Positions 9,308-20,983 of a stretch of DNA of 64,000 nucleotides are shown piece by piece (within the stretch, counting starts at the first letter, position 1; the number at the start of each line of letters is the position of its first letter). A program made the position numbers and the translations under genes. The DNA is from Sulfurospirillum sp. (GTDB lineage: Bacteria > Campylobacterota > Campylobacteria > Campylobacterales > Sulfurospirillaceae). The DNA is taken from the NCBI GenBank assembly GCA_016744795.1, contig JADGDR010000004.1:124001-188000 (forward strand). The letters are read 5' to 3'. The notes beneath the pieces are model-generated. The model was given only the letters and a program-made list of their open reading frames with translations, searched no databases and was not told the DNA's origin.

Positions 9308-12147
9308 AACTTACTCTGTATCCATCTATCCCTTTTAGCATTTGTGAGGCTAGGAGGCTTGATGGTAACTCTTGTTTTATCAATTTTATACTCTTTTACA
9401 AGGCTAGCTTTTATATTTTTAGCTCTTTGATTTGCTAATAAGATTAACTCTTCATAAGAGATTTTGATATCTTTTAAAAGAGCGTCTTCTAGTAGTGTAT
9501 TAAATGCAACTTCATCAAGTTTTATCTTTTCACCTTTTTTATTAATAAGCATGCTTTTTTTCTCTTTTTCATACTGTTTTAATGTAAACTTTGTTGTATA
9601 TAACTTTTTTAGAACTATGCCATAAGTATCAGTTTTTGTTGCTTTTTTATCTGTTTTTACTTTTTTTAGTTCCTCCGATATAAGGCTTATTAATTTCTTT
9701 TTTTGAAGTGCTTGTACATCATAAACTTCATCATATCCGCCTTGAATAGTCAGTTTTATAGATGGACGTTTTGAAAGGATTTTATGCAAGTTACTGAGTT
9801 TTTCATGTTCTGTTGATATGATTGCGGATGAGCCTTTATCAAAATCAATTGATTTTAACGCATCACCATCAATTCCAAGAATAGCTCCCAAAAATCTAAA
9901 TGGTGCAGTTACAATTCCTGTAATCATATTACCAACTGCTCCCCATATAACACCGCCATAACTAAAATCTGGATTATCCATATTTCCACTTACTGGCATA
10001 TCAATATCTATTTGCCCATTGGAGTCTTTAAGTAGTGCAATAGCAAGTTCAAGGGGAAGACTAACAGCGTCAGGACTCTTTACAGTTTCACCTAAAAAAA
10101 GAGTATCAATATTGATTTTATTATCGCCTAACAATTCTGATTTTTTGACACTATATTTTAAATCCATTGATAACTTTCCACTCTTTATTTTGTAACCAAC
10201 AAATTTACCAGAGTAGGGAGTCATCGTATTTAGGTCGATATTTTTGAAAAGTACGTTAAGGGTAGTATCATTTTTTATGTTTGAAGGAGTTAATCTTCCA
10301 TCTATCTTAGCATATCCGTATTTGTCTATTTTTCCAGTTAGATTTAGCAATGATGGAGTTGTAGTTTGAAAATCAAGAATCGATAAATTTCCAACTAAAT
10401 CATGGATATGAGTTTTAAATTTGAAAGGCAAGGAAAAGTCACTAAAATCAGATGTTCCATTTACTAAAATCATAGGACCAATTTTGATTTTGATTGGTTT
10501 TTGATTTTTTTGTTCTTGTTTTGGAGACTCTTTTATTAGATTGGAAAAGTTGGTAGTTCCATTTTTGGCTACTATCATTTTGATATATGGTTTATTTACC
10601 TTTATACTTTTTATCTCTATGCTCATAGGATTATACTCATAGTGTATTGCATTTAAAGCTAGTTGTTCCCATGTTAAAAGTTTTTTGTTATCAAGTGTAT
10701 TTATATGTAATTTTTTAATAAAGGCATCTCCATTCACCTCTATATCAATTTTTTTACTAAAATCAGCGTCTATTTTTGCTTTCAGATATAGATTTGCATT
10801 ATTTATATCTATGTTTACAAAAGGCTTTATATAAGGCGTAAACTCCTTTACATGTAAATTAGATAATTGCATATTTGAAGTGACACGAAGTGGTTTTTGA
10901 AGGATATTTCCTGAAAACTTTAATTGAGTATCAGTATTTATGATACTCGCAAACTCATATTTTATAGGAGATGTTTTTGTTGATGAGATGTTCTTTACAT
11001 GTAAAGATATATCTTTGAGTTCATTTTTGACTGGTTTAGCTAAACTTATATCTATAAGAGTAAATTTTGTTTTGTTTACTTTTACATTTTTTAATACAAA
11101 TGTCCAAGGTTTAGTATCATTGTTGTCATTAGTAGATGTTTGGTTTTGAGTTTGAAATGATTTTATTAGAGAAAATTCATGATTTTTATCCATAAGTGTA
11201 AAAATAGATGAGTTTTCTAGCTTAACACTCTGTATTGTTACATCTTGTTTTGGCCATTTTAAATCAAATCCATTTACTTGGAATTTTGGTATATCTACGA
11301 TTATGTTTTTTGTATTTTTGTTTATTATGCTTATTTTTGTGAGTGTTAGTTTTGCCTTATTTATGTTTGCTTTTAGTTCTTTTGATAGGTCTATCTGATA
11401 GGGCAAAACGAGTGATAAAAGTCCATTTTGTAGTACAGCATCAGAGTTTGGAAGAGCATAGCTATATAGTTTTGGTAGTTTTAGTTTGCTTATGTTTATC
11501 TCACCATAAAATGATAGAGGGTTTAGTTTCATTCCTCCCTCCCAAAACATTTCAGAATCTTTGCCTATTTTTGTTCTAAAAGAGTGGGCATTTAAATCAC
11601 CTTTTTTAGTACTTACATCGTGTGCTTTAAAAGCATATGGACCAAGTTCAAGATTAAATGGTGTTTTAGATCTAAGATCACTAAAGTTTATATTACCATT
11701 TGTAATATCTATTTTTTGTAAGATAATATCAGGCATTGATGAGGTACTTTTAGACTTTGATTTACTTTTGTTTACAGCGAGTATATTTTCAAGATTTAAT
11801 GAGCCATCTTTTTTAAGTTTTACATATAGTTTTGGAGAGTCTATTTCTAAAGTTTTAAATAAAATAGTCTTATTAAAAAGACCAATTGGCATATAATCAA
11901 TAAATATCTTTTTAAAACCAATAACAGGTTTGTTATTCAAATCTTTTACTAAAATATTATGAACAGATAAATCAAAAGTGTAAGGGTTAAAATTAGCTTT
12001 TCCAATCTCTACATGTAAACCTATTTTTTCTTTCAATAATGAGGCTGTTTTATTTGTCAAGAACCAAGGTATAAAGACAAAACCCACAAGAGTATAAATA
12101 AGAGCAAAAAATGCAATCCAAAACCTAAAAGTTTTAATATATTTCAT
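9292..12147 (-). CDS. DUF748 / AsmA-like envelope protein
   Basis: Single N-terminal TM, repeated beta-rich repeats (NGTSDFSDFSLP), C-terminal OmpA-like region; start moved to MKYIKTFRFW to avoid overlap with queH. Confidence 0.75.
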   Translation of the reverse strand: MKYIKTFRFWIAFFALIYTLVGFVFIPWFLTNKTASLLKEKIGLHVEIGKANFNPYTFDLSVHNILVKDLNNKPVIGFKKIFIDYMPIGLFNKTILFKTLEIDSPKLYVKLKKDGSLNLENILAVNKSKSKSKSTSSMPDIILQKIDITNGNINFSDLRSKTPFNLELGPYAFKAHDVSTKKGDLNAHSFRTKIGKDSEMFWEGGMKLNPLSFYGEINISKLKLPKLYSYALPNSDAVLQNGLLSLVLPYQIDLSKELKANINKAKLTLTKISIINKNTKNIIVDIPKFQVNGFDLKWPKQDVTIQSVKLENSSIFTLMDKNHEFSLIKSFQTQNQTSTNDNNDTKPWTFVLKNVKVNKTKFTLIDISLAKPVKNELKDISLHVKNISSTKTSPIKYEFASIINTDTQLKFSGNILQKPLRVTSNMQLSNLHVKEFTPYIKPFVNIDINNANLYLKAKIDADFSKKIDIEVNGDAFIKKLHINTLDNKKLLTWEQLALNAIHYEYNPMSIEIKSIKVNKPYIKMIVAKNGTTNFSNLIKESPKQEQKNQKPIKIKIGPMILVNGTSDFSDFSLPFKFKTHIHDLVGNLSILDFQTTTPSLLNLTGKIDKYGYAKIDGRLTPSNIKNDTTLNVLFKNIDLNTMTPYSGKFVGYKIKSGKLSMDLKYSVKKSELLGDNKINIDTLFLGETVKSPDAVSLPLELAIALLKDSNGQIDIDMPVSGNMDNPDFSYGGVIWGAVGNMITGIVTAPFRFLGAILGIDGDALKSIDFDKGSSAIISTEHEKLSNLHKILSKRPSIKLTIQGGYDEVYDVQALQKKKLISLISEELKKVKTDKKATKTDTYGIVLKKLYTTKFTLKQYEKEKKSMLINKKGEKIKLDEVAFNTLLEDALLKDIKISYEELILLANQRAKNIKASLVKEYKIDKTRVTIKPPSLTNAKRDRWIQSKLEIAI
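10847..10858. repeat. Iterated palindrome TTTACATGTAAA
   Basis: Exact 12-mer in DUF748 CDS. Confidence 0.9.
10994..11005. repeat. Iterated palindrome TTTACATGTAAA
   Basis: Exact; 14-mer CTTTACATGTAAAG at 10993-11006, DUF748 CDS. Confidence 0.9.
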
Positions 12148-12206
12148 GTGCCACCCCAGATTTAAGCTATAATTACTTTTCAAGTATAACATGTTAAGGA
12201 TAAAAT

Positions 12207-13295
12207 TTGTTAGTGCATATATGCTGTTCTGTTGATAGTCACTTTTTTTTGAAAAAATTACAACAACTATACCCAAATAAAGAGTTAATTGGGTTTTTTT
12301 ACGACCCCAATATTCATCCATATAAAGAGTATTTACTTCGCTTTTTAGATGTTCAAAGAAGTTGTAAAAAACTAAATATTCGTCTTATCGAAGGTGAGTA
12401 CGATTATGAGGGTTGGATGGAGGCTGTAAAAGGCTTAGAAGACGAACCAGAAAAAGGGAAAAGATGTAAGGTTTGTTTTGATAATAGGCTTGAAGCAACT
12501 GCAAAAAAAGCAGTGCAAATGGGTATTAAAGAAATCACAACAACTCTTTTAACAAGTCCAAAAAAATCAATTAAACAGTTAAAGCAAAATGCTTTGCGTA
12601 TAGAAGAAAAATACTCTTTACATGTAGAGACTCCAGATTTCAGGATTAATGGTGGAACACAAGAACAGTTTGCTTTGGCAAAAAAAGATAAGCTTTATCA
12701 TCAAAATTATTGTGGGTGTATGTTTGCTTTGAGTACACAAAGACAAAGTACTCAAAGATTAAAAGATGAGTTGATGACTTCTATAACTGCACAAGTTCAA
12801 CCCTCATCTATTGAAGATAGAATTAAACTATATGAAGATGTAAATGAGTGTGAAAATAGAGCTGAGAATTTTAGATTAAAAAGAGAAAAATTTTTGAATT
12901 ATAGACTTCTTCAAGCCTTAGTTAAAAGAGGTAAAAAAGAGCCAATAGAGAGTTATATTTTGTTTTATTCGACCCTTTCAAGGGAGTATGTAAAAGGAAA
13001 AATTGACTATATAGAGGACGATATAGGGTATTTTAATCGAGAAGAAATTATTTTTTTGAGTATAGAAAAGTATAATTTTTTATCAAAAAATACTTATGCA
13101 AATGTGAATGAGATGATGAAAAATCCACCTTTGATTGAAGAAGAGATGAATGTGCGAAAAATGCTGTCATATAGCCCTATGATAAGCCTTAATACAATCA
13201 TAATTATAGATAAACTAGAAGAGACAAAATTTGAAATTTTAATAAAATCAAAAACATACATAGATGTTAGGGAAAATTTAGTAAAAATTGGATAA
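12207..13295 (+). CDS. queH: Epoxyqueuosine reductase QueH (DUF208)
   Basis: MLVHICCSVDSHFFLKKL, FYDPNIHPYKEYLLR, CGCMFAL; TTG start preceded by AAGGA. Confidence 0.85.
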   Translation: MLVHICCSVDSHFFLKKLQQLYPNKELIGFFYDPNIHPYKEYLLRFLDVQRSCKKLNIRLIEGEYDYEGWMEAVKGLEDEPEKGKRCKVCFDNRLEATAKKAVQMGIKEITTTLLTSPKKSIKQLKQNALRIEEKYSLHVETPDFRINGGTQEQFALAKKDKLYHQNYCGCMFALSTQRQSTQRLKDELMTSITAQVQPSSIEDRIKLYEDVNECENRAENFRLKREKFLNYRLLQALVKRGKKEPIESYILFYSTLSREYVKGKIDYIEDDIGYFNREEIIFLSIEKYNFLSKNTYANVNEMMKNPPLIEEEMNVRKMLSYSPMISLNTIIIIDKLEETKFEILIKSKTYIDVRENLVKIG

Positions 13296-13324
13296 AATAG
13301 TAAAATTTTTATAAAAGGCTTAAC

Positions 13325-13777
13325 TTGACTACTATAGATGTTGTAGAGATTCAAAATATTTTACCTCACAGATTTCCATTTTTGTTAATTGACAGAATCA
13401 CAGACCTCAAAGAGGGCGAGTCAATTGAAGGATTTAAAAACGTAACAATTGGTGAACATATATTTCAAGGACATTTTCCTGGTCACCCTATCTACCCTGG
13501 TGTTATGATAGTTGAAGGCTTAGCACAAGCTGGGGGAGTATTGGCATTTAAAAGCGCTTCAGAAGAAGACCAAGAAGCTGCCAAAGGAAAAGTTGTTTAT
13601 TTTATGAGCATTGACAAGTGTAAATTTAGAGCTCCTGTAACTCCTGGTGACAGATTGGTTTATAAACTTAAAGTTATTAAGCATAGAGGAAATATTTGGG
13701 TTTTAGGTGCAAAGGCTTATGTTGATGAGAAGTTGGTTTGTGAAGCAGAATTAAAAGCGATGATAGTAGATAAATAA
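13325..13777 (+). CDS. fabZ: 3-hydroxyacyl-ACP dehydratase
   Basis: [40 protein letters not shown] start. Confidence 0.95.
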   Translation: MTTIDVVEIQNILPHRFPFLLIDRITDLKEGESIEGFKNVTIGEHIFQGHFPGHPIYPGVMIVEGLAQAGGVLAFKSASEEDQEAAKGKVVYFMSIDKCKFRAPVTPGDRLVYKLKVIKHRGNIWVLGAKAYVDEKLVCEAELKAMIVDK

Positions 13778-14562
13778 TGGCAAATATTCACCCAAATGCA
13801 ATCATAGAAGATGGTGCAAATATAGCAAACGATGTTAAAGTCGGTGCTTTTACATTTGTTTCAAAAAAAGCTGTTTTAAAAAGTGGTGTTGAGATAATGC
13901 AAGGTGCCCAAGTCTATGGTGATACCACCGTTGGTGAGAATACAAAGATTTATCCTTATGCCGTAGTTGGAATGCCTCCACAAGATAGCGGATATGTACA
14001 AGAAGATAATGTAAAAGTTGTCATTGGAAAAAATTGCAAAATACGTGAGTTTGTGACCATAAATGCTGGTACAAAGCATGGTGGTGGTGTAACTTGTATT
14101 GGAGATGACTGTTTTATTATGATTTATTGTCATATAGCTCATGATTGTCAAATTGGCAATAATGTGACTATGGCAAATAACGCTACTTTAGCAGGTCATG
14201 CTCAAGTGGGCAGTTTTACTGTTATTGGTGGGTTAACTCCTGTTCATCAATTTGTTAAAATTGGTGAGGGTTGTATGATAGGAGGGGCTAGTGCTATTAG
14301 CCAAGATATACCTCCATTTTGTTTGGCTGAAGGAAATCGTGCAGTAGTAAAAGGTTTAAATGCAGTTGGTTTGAAAAGAAGATTTCAAAAAGATGATATA
14401 CGCGCACTTCAAAATGCATTTAGAAAGTTATTTAGAAGTACTAAGCCAATAAAAGAAGTGGCAGAAGAGTTTTTAAAAAATGAAAAAAATGAACAAGTAT
14501 TGAAACTGTGTAGTTTTATCAAAGAGACAACACGGGGTATACCTTATGAGAGGAAAAAATAG
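13777..14562 (+). CDS. lpxA: Acyl-ACP--UDP-GlcNAc O-acyltransferase
   Basis: IHPNAIIEDGANI, hexapeptide repeats, HVAHDC-like CHIAHDCQIGNN. Confidence 0.95.
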   Translation: MANIHPNAIIEDGANIANDVKVGAFTFVSKKAVLKSGVEIMQGAQVYGDTTVGENTKIYPYAVVGMPPQDSGYVQEDNVKVVIGKNCKIREFVTINAGTKHGGGVTCIGDDCFIMIYCHIAHDCQIGNNVTMANNATLAGHAQVGSFTVIGGLTPVHQFVKIGEGCMIGGASAISQDIPPFCLAEGNRAVVKGLNAVGLKRRFQKDDIRALQNAFRKLFRSTKPIKEVAEEFLKNEKNEQVLKLCSFIKETTRGIPYERKK

Positions 14563-15795
14563 ATGATAAATAAAGAGTGTAGTTTTTGTGGAAGCAAAGA
14601 GAGTAGTGACACAAGACTAATAGCTGGAGAAGAAGTTTTCATATGTGAACATTGTGTAATTTCAGCAAATAAAATATTTTTTGGTGATGACAAAGAAGAA
14701 GAGCAAAAAGAGAGTGGTGAGCTTATTGAACGAGAACTTTTGACTCCTAAGCAATTAAAAACTATGTTAGATAAGTTTGTTGTAGGTCAAAATCGTGCAA
14801 AAAAAGTTTTTTCTGTTGGGGTATATAATCACTACAAAAGAATTTTTAAACAAGCAAGCGTTGAAGATGATACAGAAATAGCAAAATCAAACATACTTCT
14901 TATTGGTCCAACAGGAAGTGGTAAAACGCTTATGGCTCAAACTATGGCTAAGTTTTTAGATGTTCCTATTGCTATATGTGATGCAACTAGTTTGACTGAG
15001 GCAGGGTATGTTGGAGAAGATGTTGAAAATATTTTAACAAGATTGCTTCAAGCAGCTGAAGGTGATGTGAAACGTGCTGAGCAAGGAATTGTTTTTATTG
15101 ATGAGGTTGATAAAGTAGCACGTATGAGTGAAAACCGTTCAATCACAAGAGATGTTAGTGGTGAGGGAGTTCAACAAGCACTTTTAAAAATCATTGAGGG
15201 AAGTGTAGTTAATATTCCGCCAAAAGGTGGAAGAAAACATCCTAATCAAGAGTTTTTACAAATAGATACTTCAAATATTCTATTTGTTTGTGGTGGTGCA
15301 TTTGATGGACTTGAAGATATAATCAAAAGAAGAATTGGTAACAATGTACTTGGATTTGATCAAGAAAAACGTGCAAAGAGTGATGATGTAAAACTTTTTG
15401 AACTAATTGAACCTGATGATTTAGTTCATTATGGGCTTATACCTGAGCTTATAGGTCGTCTTCATGTTACTGCAACACTTGGTGAGATTAGTGAAGATGA
15501 GATGGTTCAAATTTTAACAGAACCTCAAAATGCAATATTTAAGCAGTATAAAAAACTTTTTGCAATTGATAATGTTGAACTTAATTTTGAGGATGATGCT
15601 CTAAGAGAAGTAGCAATACTCTCAATTAAAAGAAAAACTGGGGCTAGAGGACTTAGAAGTATAATGGAAGAGATTATGACAGATATTATGTATGAACTTC
15701 CAGAACTAGATGGTTATGAAGTATTGATAACAAAAGACGTAGTGTTAAATGGCGAAAAGCCACTTTATATAAAAAAGAATAAGAAGAGTGCTTAA
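14563..15795 (+). CDS. clpX: ATP-dependent Clp protease ATP-binding subunit ClpX
   Basis: Zn-finger CSFCGSKES...[22 protein letters not shown]. Confidence 0.97.
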   Translation: MINKECSFCGSKESSDTRLIAGEEVFICEHCVISANKIFFGDDKEEEQKESGELIERELLTPKQLKTMLDKFVVGQNRAKKVFSVGVYNHYKRIFKQASVEDDTEIAKSNILLIGPTGSGKTLMAQTMAKFLDVPIAICDATSLTEAGYVGEDVENILTRLLQAAEGDVKRAEQGIVFIDEVDKVARMSENRSITRDVSGEGVQQALLKIIEGSVVNIPPKGGRKHPNQEFLQIDTSNILFVCGGAFDGLEDIIKRRIGNNVLGFDQEKRAKSDDVKLFELIEPDDLVHYGLIPELIGRLHVTATLGEISEDEMVQILTEPQNAIFKQYKKLFAIDNVELNFEDDALREVAILSIKRKTGARGLRSIMEEIMTDIMYELPELDGYEVLITKDVVLNGEKPLYIKKNKKSA

Positions 15796-15836
15796 AATAC
15801 GAAACGAAGTTTTGTACTTTAGTAAAAAGTGAATTT

Positions 15837-15860
15837 AAAAGGGGCTTTTGCTCCTTTTAA
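15837..15860 (+). terminator. Putative intrinsic hairpin between clpX and mreB
   Basis: aaaaggggcttttgctccttttaa inverted repeat. Confidence 0.45.
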
Positions 15861-15902
15861 AAATGATAGTAAAATAAAACGAAAAGTGCGTAAAGGTAAA
15901 AA

Positions 15903-16937
15903 ATGATTCTTGATAACTTAATTGGTTTTTTCTCAAATGATATGAGTATTGACCTTGGAACAGCAAATACTTTGGTATTACTAAAAGGTAAAGGTATCAT
16001 TATCAATGAGCCATCAGTAGTTGCAGTTCAAAGAGATAAGTATGGCAGACAGAAAATTTTAGCAGTAGGTAAAGAAGCTAAGAATATGGTTGGTAAAACT
16101 CCTGGAAATATTGAAGCAATAAGACCTATGAGAGATGGTGTGATTGCCGATTTTGATATGACTGAGAAGATGATAAGATATTTCATTGAAACAGCTCATA
16201 AAAGAAAGAGTTTTTTACGACCTCGTATAATCATCTGTGTACCTTATGGACTGACGCAAGTTGAGAGAAAAGCTGTACGTGAATCAGCTATGAGTGCGGG
16301 AGCAAGAGAAGTGTTTTTAATTGAAGAACCTATGGCAGCTGCAATTGGAGCAGGACTTCCTATACGTGATCCTAAAGGTAGTTTAGTTGTCGATATTGGT
16401 GGAGGTACAACCGAAATCGGTGTAGTTTCACTTGGAGGTCTTGTAATTTCAAAGTCAATTAGAACGGCTGGAGATAAGATTGACTTAGCAATAGTTGAAT
16501 ATGTTAAAAGAAAATACAACTTACTTATAGGTGAGAGAACTGGTGAAGAGATTAAGATAGAAATTGGAACAGCAGTTGCACAAGATGAACCGTTGAGTAT
16601 GATGGTAAAAGGACGTGATCAGGTTAGTGGATTATTAAGTAGAATTGAGCTTACAAGTGAAGATGTAAGAGATGCTACAAAAGAACCACTTCGTGAGGTT
16701 GCAGAAGCTCTTAAAGATGTTCTTGAAGTAATGCCTCCTGATCTTGCAGGAGATATTGTTGAAAATGGTGTTGTTCTTACTGGTGGTGGTGCCTTAATTC
16801 GTGGTATTGATAAGTATCTTGCTGATATTGTAAAGTTACCAATATTTGTTGCAGATGAACCACTTTTAGCAGTTGCCAAAGGAACTGGAAAAGCACTTGA
16901 AGAGATAGGGTTATTACAACAATTAGCAAATGAGTAA
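15903..16937 (+). CDS. mreB: Rod shape-determining protein MreB
   Basis: SIDLGTANTLVLLKGKGIIINEPSVVA, DIGGGTTEIGV. Confidence 0.97.
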   Translation: MILDNLIGFFSNDMSIDLGTANTLVLLKGKGIIINEPSVVAVQRDKYGRQKILAVGKEAKNMVGKTPGNIEAIRPMRDGVIADFDMTEKMIRYFIETAHKRKSFLRPRIIICVPYGLTQVERKAVRESAMSAGAREVFLIEEPMAAAIGAGLPIRDPKGSLVVDIGGGTTEIGVVSLGGLVISKSIRTAGDKIDLAIVEYVKRKYNLLIGERTGEEIKIEIGTAVAQDEPLSMMVKGRDQVSGLLSRIELTSEDVRDATKEPLREVAEALKDVLEVMPPDLAGDIVENGVVLTGGGALIRGIDKYLADIVKLPIFVADEPLLAVAKGTGKALEEIGLLQQLANE

Positions 16938-17676
16938 ATTTAAATTTATTTTTTTTATAATATTATTTGTTGTTATATCTTTAAAGTATGGAGGTAATGT
17001 AAAAGGGGTTTTTTCAAAAACAACTACTAGCATTATCTCAATATATCTTGATATGAAAACAACGGTTGAGCAAAGTATCAGTGAACATTTTGCTCAACAA
17101 AATGAGATACAAGAGTTAAGAATTGCAAATAGAAATTTAGAAAACTCAGCAGAAGTTTTAAGTGCATTTGCAACAAAACTAAATGATATATTAAAAACAA
17201 ATAATATTGAAGAGTATGCACCAAAAGTGAAACTTGTTCGTTCAGTTGCATATGCAAATTTGAATGACTACTACAAAGTGTGGATAAACTATAAAGATTT
17301 TAATGCATCACGTATATATGGTCTTTTAGATAGGGGCAGTAGTGCAGGAATAGTAGTTCAAAAAGATGGAAATCCCATGGCTTTGTTATTAGGTGATCCT
17401 AAGTGTATATTTTCAGTTTTTGTTGGAAATACTAAGATACCCGGTGTTGTTATGGGTAAGAATAAAGAGGTACATGTAAAATATATACCACTTTGGATGA
17501 ATCCAAAAGCAGGAGATGAAGTCATAACTAGTGGATTAGATGGCATATTTTTTGGAGGTGTACGAGTAGGAGTTGTAACTAAAGTTATAAAAGAGGAGTT
17601 ATCTAAAACTGCTATTGTAAAACCATATAGTAAGATAAATGTTCCTTCGTATTATTATATTATACAGAAGAATTGA
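16930..17676 (+). CDS. mreC: Rod shape-determining protein MreC
   Basis: Follows mreB; N-terminal TM, GLLDRGSSAGIVVQKDG, GDEVITSGLDGIFFGGVRVGVV. Confidence 0.92.
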   Translation: MSKFKFIFFIILFVVISLKYGGNVKGVFSKTTTSIISIYLDMKTTVEQSISEHFAQQNEIQELRIANRNLENSAEVLSAFATKLNDILKTNNIEEYAPKVKLVRSVAYANLNDYYKVWINYKDFNASRIYGLLDRGSSAGIVVQKDGNPMALLLGDPKCIFSVFVGNTKIPGVVMGKNKEVHVKYIPLWMNPKAGDEVITSGLDGIFFGGVRVGVVTKVIKEELSKTAIVKPYSKINVPSYYYIIQKN

Positions 17677-17724
17677 ATTCAGAACCATTTTTGGTCTTGA
17701 ATTGAATTCTAAAGGAAGATTATA

Positions 17725-20700
17725 ATGCCAAAACGTAATGACATAAAAACAATTTTATTGATAGGCTCAGGTCCTATTATTATAGGACAAGCATGTGAGT
17801 TTGACTACTCAGGAACGCAAAGCGTAAAAACTCTAAAAGAGTTAGGATATAGAGTTGTTTTAGTAAATTCAAACCCAGCTACAATTATGACTGATCCAGA
17901 ATTTGCTGATAGAACTTACATAGAACCAATTAATGAAGAGATAATCGCTAAAATTATAAAAAAAGAGAATGTTGATGCTGTTTTACCTACTATGGGTGGA
18001 CAAACTGCATTAAATGTAGCAATGAGCATGCATGAAAAAGGAATGCTTAAGGGCATTAAATTTCTTGGGGCAAAACCAGAAGCAATAAAAAAAGGTGAAG
18101 ATAGACAGGCTTTTAAAGAAGCAATGCTAAAAATTGGCATGGATTTACCCATAAGTAGATATGCTTACAATATGGAAGATGCTTTAAAAGCAGCCGATGA
18201 AATAGGATTTCCACTTATTATAAGAGCTTCATATACACTTGCAGGTGGTGGTAGTGGGGTTGCTTACAATATAGATGAATACAAAGAATTAGTTGAAACT
18301 GGACTTGAAATCAGTCCAATAAGTGAAGTTCTTGTAGAAGAGTCTCTTTTAGGTTGGAAAGAGTATGAGATGGAAGTTATCCGTGATAGTGCGGACAACT
18401 GCATTATTGTATGTTCTATTGAAAACTTTGATCCTATGGGAGTTCATACGGGTGATAGTATAACTATAGCTCCTGCTTTAACCCTAACAGATAAAGAGTA
18501 TCAAAAAATGAGAAATGCATCTTTTGCAATTCTTAGAGAGATAGGTGTTGATACTGGTGGAAGTAATGTTCAATTCTCAGTATGCCCTAATACTGGTCGT
18601 ATGACTGTAATAGAAATGAATCCACGTGTAAGTCGAAGTTCAGCCTTAGCAAGTAAAGCAACAGGTTATCCTATTGCTAAAGTAGCTACGCTTTTAGCAG
18701 TTGGTTTTACTCTTGATGAAATTACAAATGACATTACAGGAACTGCTGCATCGTTTGAGCCTGTAATAGACTATATTGTTACAAAAGTTCCTCGTTTTAC
18801 ATTTGAAAAATTTCCTATGGCTAATTCAACATTAACAACAAGCATGAAGAGTGTTGGTGAAGTTATGGCAATAGGAAGAACTTTTAAAGAGTCTTTTCAA
18901 AAGGCACTTTGTTCACTTGAAACTGGTCTTAGTGGATTTGATGAGATTACTTATGATGATGAAAAACTTAAAAAAGAGATCCGTCGTTCAAATGAAGTAA
19001 GAATGCTTTGTGTTATGGAAGCTATGGGTCGTGGCATGAGTATTGATGAGCTTTATGAACTTTGTAAAATAGACAAATGGTATCTGAATCAATTTAAAGA
19101 GATACTTGAACTTGAGAAAAAATTAGATATGTTTGCTCTGAATGATGAAAAACTTTTAAGACTTGCAAAAAGTTATGGTTTTTCAGATAAAAAAATTGCT
19201 TGGCTTATTAATAAGTATGATAATCTTCAACTTACACAAAATGACATTTATACAGCTCGTGAAAAACTAGGAATTAAATTAGAATATAACGAAGTAGATA
19301 CTTGTGGGGCTGAATTTAAAGCCTTAACTCCGTACTTATACTCAACAACGAATATTACAAAATTACCAGAACAAGTTGTGCAAAAAACTGATAAGAAAAA
19401 AGTCATGATTATCGGTGGTGGACCAAACAGAATTGGTCAAGGAATTGAGTTTGATTATTGTTGTGTTCATGCCTCTTATGCACTTCGTGACTTAGGTGTT
19501 ACGACTATTATGTACAATTGTAATCCTGAAACAGTTTCAACCGATTATGATACAAGTGATATACTCTATTTTGAACCTATAGATTTTGAACACGTCAGAA
19601 GCGTAGTTGAGCGAGAAAATCCAGATGGAATTATTGTTCACTTTGGTGGGCAAACTCCTTTAAAAATTGCTAAAAGATTAACAGTAATTGGTGGAAAAAT
19701 CATAGGAACTACAGCAAGAGTTATAGATGAAGCAGAAGATAGAGAAAAATTTTCTCAGTTTTTAAGACAAAATGATATAAATCAGCCAAATAATGCAACA
19801 GCTTCTAGCAAAGAAGAGGCAATAAAAAATGCAAAAGAGATAGGTTATCCAGTACTTGTTCGTCCATCTTACGTTCTTGGTGGACGTGGTATGAGAACTG
19901 TATATAGTGAAGATGAGTTGAACCAATATATGGACGAAGCAGTAAGAGTTTCGCATAATTCTCCAGTTTTGCTTGACCAATTTCTTGATCGTGCAATTGA
20001 GCTTGATGTAGATGCCGTTTGTGATGGAAAAGATGTTTATATTGGTGGAATCATGCAACATATTGAAGAAGCAGGAATTCATAGTGGAGATAGTGCTTGT
20101 TCACTTCCAACGGTAAGTTTAAGTGATAGATTGATTAAAAAAGTTGAAGACCAAACTAGAAAAATTGCAATCAATCTTGGTGTAATTGGACTAATGAATA
20201 TTCAGTATGCAATTTATAAAGACGATGTCTATATGATTGAAGTTAATCCAAGAGCAAGTAGAACTGTTCCATTTGTGAGCAAAGCAACAGGAATTCCTTT
20301 AGCAAAAGTAGCAACTCGTGTTATGTATCAAGGGGATTTAAGAGAAGCCCTAGAATTTTATGATAAGTACAATGTTGTTGAAGAAGTTGGTGATATACTC
20401 AAACCAAAACTAAAAGGACATATCTCTGTAAAAGAGGCAGTTTTTCCATTTAGCAAACTTAGTGGAGCCGATTTAATCTTAGGACCTGAAATGAAAAGTA
20501 CAGGTGAAGTTATGGGTATTAGTGATTCTTTTGCAACATCTTTTGCTAAATCGCAAATAGCATCAAGTAACATGATTCCAAGCTCAGGCACGGTATTTAT
20601 ATCTTTAACTGATGAGGATAAAGCATATGCAAAGGATATAGGAGCAGGTTTTGAAAAACTTGGTTTTAAAATCTTAGCAACAGGTGGGACTCACAATGCT

Positions 20701-20982
20701 TTAATAATGGCGGGTGTCGAGTCTGAGTTTGTTTACAAAATAAGTGAAGGCAGACCAAACATTGAAGATAAACTTAAAAATGGTGATGTAGATTTAGTCA
20801 TAAATACAAGCGATGCAAAATCTAGTAAAGATGATGCGAAGAAGATTCGTCAATCTGTTCTTAGATTTACCATTCCTTATTTTACTACTATTGCAGCTGC
20901 AAGAGCTGCAACTGATTCTATAGAACATATAGAAGATGGAAGTGCCTTAGAGCCTAAAGCACTTCAAGATTACCTCAACTAA
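17725..20982 (+). CDS. carB: Carbamoyl-phosphate synthase large subunit
   Basis: [32 protein letters not shown] and duplicated ATP-grasp domains. Confidence 0.98.
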   Translation: MPKRNDIKTILLIGSGPIIIGQACEFDYSGTQSVKTLKELGYRVVLVNSNPATIMTDPEFADRTYIEPINEEIIAKIIKKENVDAVLPTMGGQTALNVAMSMHEKGMLKGIKFLGAKPEAIKKGEDRQAFKEAMLKIGMDLPISRYAYNMEDALKAADEIGFPLIIRASYTLAGGGSGVAYNIDEYKELVETGLEISPISEVLVEESLLGWKEYEMEVIRDSADNCIIVCSIENFDPMGVHTGDSITIAPALTLTDKEYQKMRNASFAILREIGVDTGGSNVQFSVCPNTGRMTVIEMNPRVSRSSALASKATGYPIAKVATLLAVGFTLDEITNDITGTAASFEPVIDYIVTKVPRFTFEKFPMANSTLTTSMKSVGEVMAIGRTFKESFQKALCSLETGLSGFDEITYDDEKLKKEIRRSNEVRMLCVMEAMGRGMSIDELYELCKIDKWYLNQFKEILELEKKLDMFALNDEKLLRLAKSYGFSDKKIAWLINKYDNLQLTQNDIYTAREKLGIKLEYNEVDTCGAEFKALTPYLYSTTNITKLPEQVVQKTDKKKVMIIGGGPNRIGQGIEFDYCCVHASYALRDLGVTTIMYNCNPETVSTDYDTSDILYFEPIDFEHVRSVVERENPDGIIVHFGGQTPLKIAKRLTVIGGKIIGTTARVIDEAEDREKFSQFLRQNDINQPNNATASSKEEAIKNAKEIGYPVLVRPSYVLGGRGMRTVYSEDELNQYMDEAVRVSHNSPVLLDQFLDRAIELDVDAVCDGKDVYIGGIMQHIEEAGIHSGDSACSLPTVSLSDRLIKKVEDQTRKIAINLGVIGLMNIQYAIYKDDVYMIEVNPRASRTVPFVSKATGIPLAKVATRVMYQGDLREALEFYDKYNVVEEVGDILKPKLKGHISVKEAVFPFSKLSGADLILGPEMKSTGEVMGISDSFATSFAKSQIASSNMIPSSGTVFISLTDEDKAYAKDIGAGFEKLGFKILATGGTHNALIMAGVESEFVYKISEGRPNIEDKLKNGDVDLVINTSDAKSSKDDAKKIRQSVLRFTIPYFTTIAAARAATDSIEHIEDGSALEPKALQDYLN

Positions 20983-20983
20983 A

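Noticed and set aside
12148-12321. N-terminal extension of the DUF748 ORF
   Set aside because: It would overlap the start of divergent queH; MKYIKTFRFWIAFF gives a normal membrane-anchor N-terminus.
19762-20082. Minus-strand ORFs of 63-106 aa within carB
   Set aside because: Antisense to a highly conserved gene, low-complexity composition; treated as spurious, as are the other short antisense ORFs in the track.
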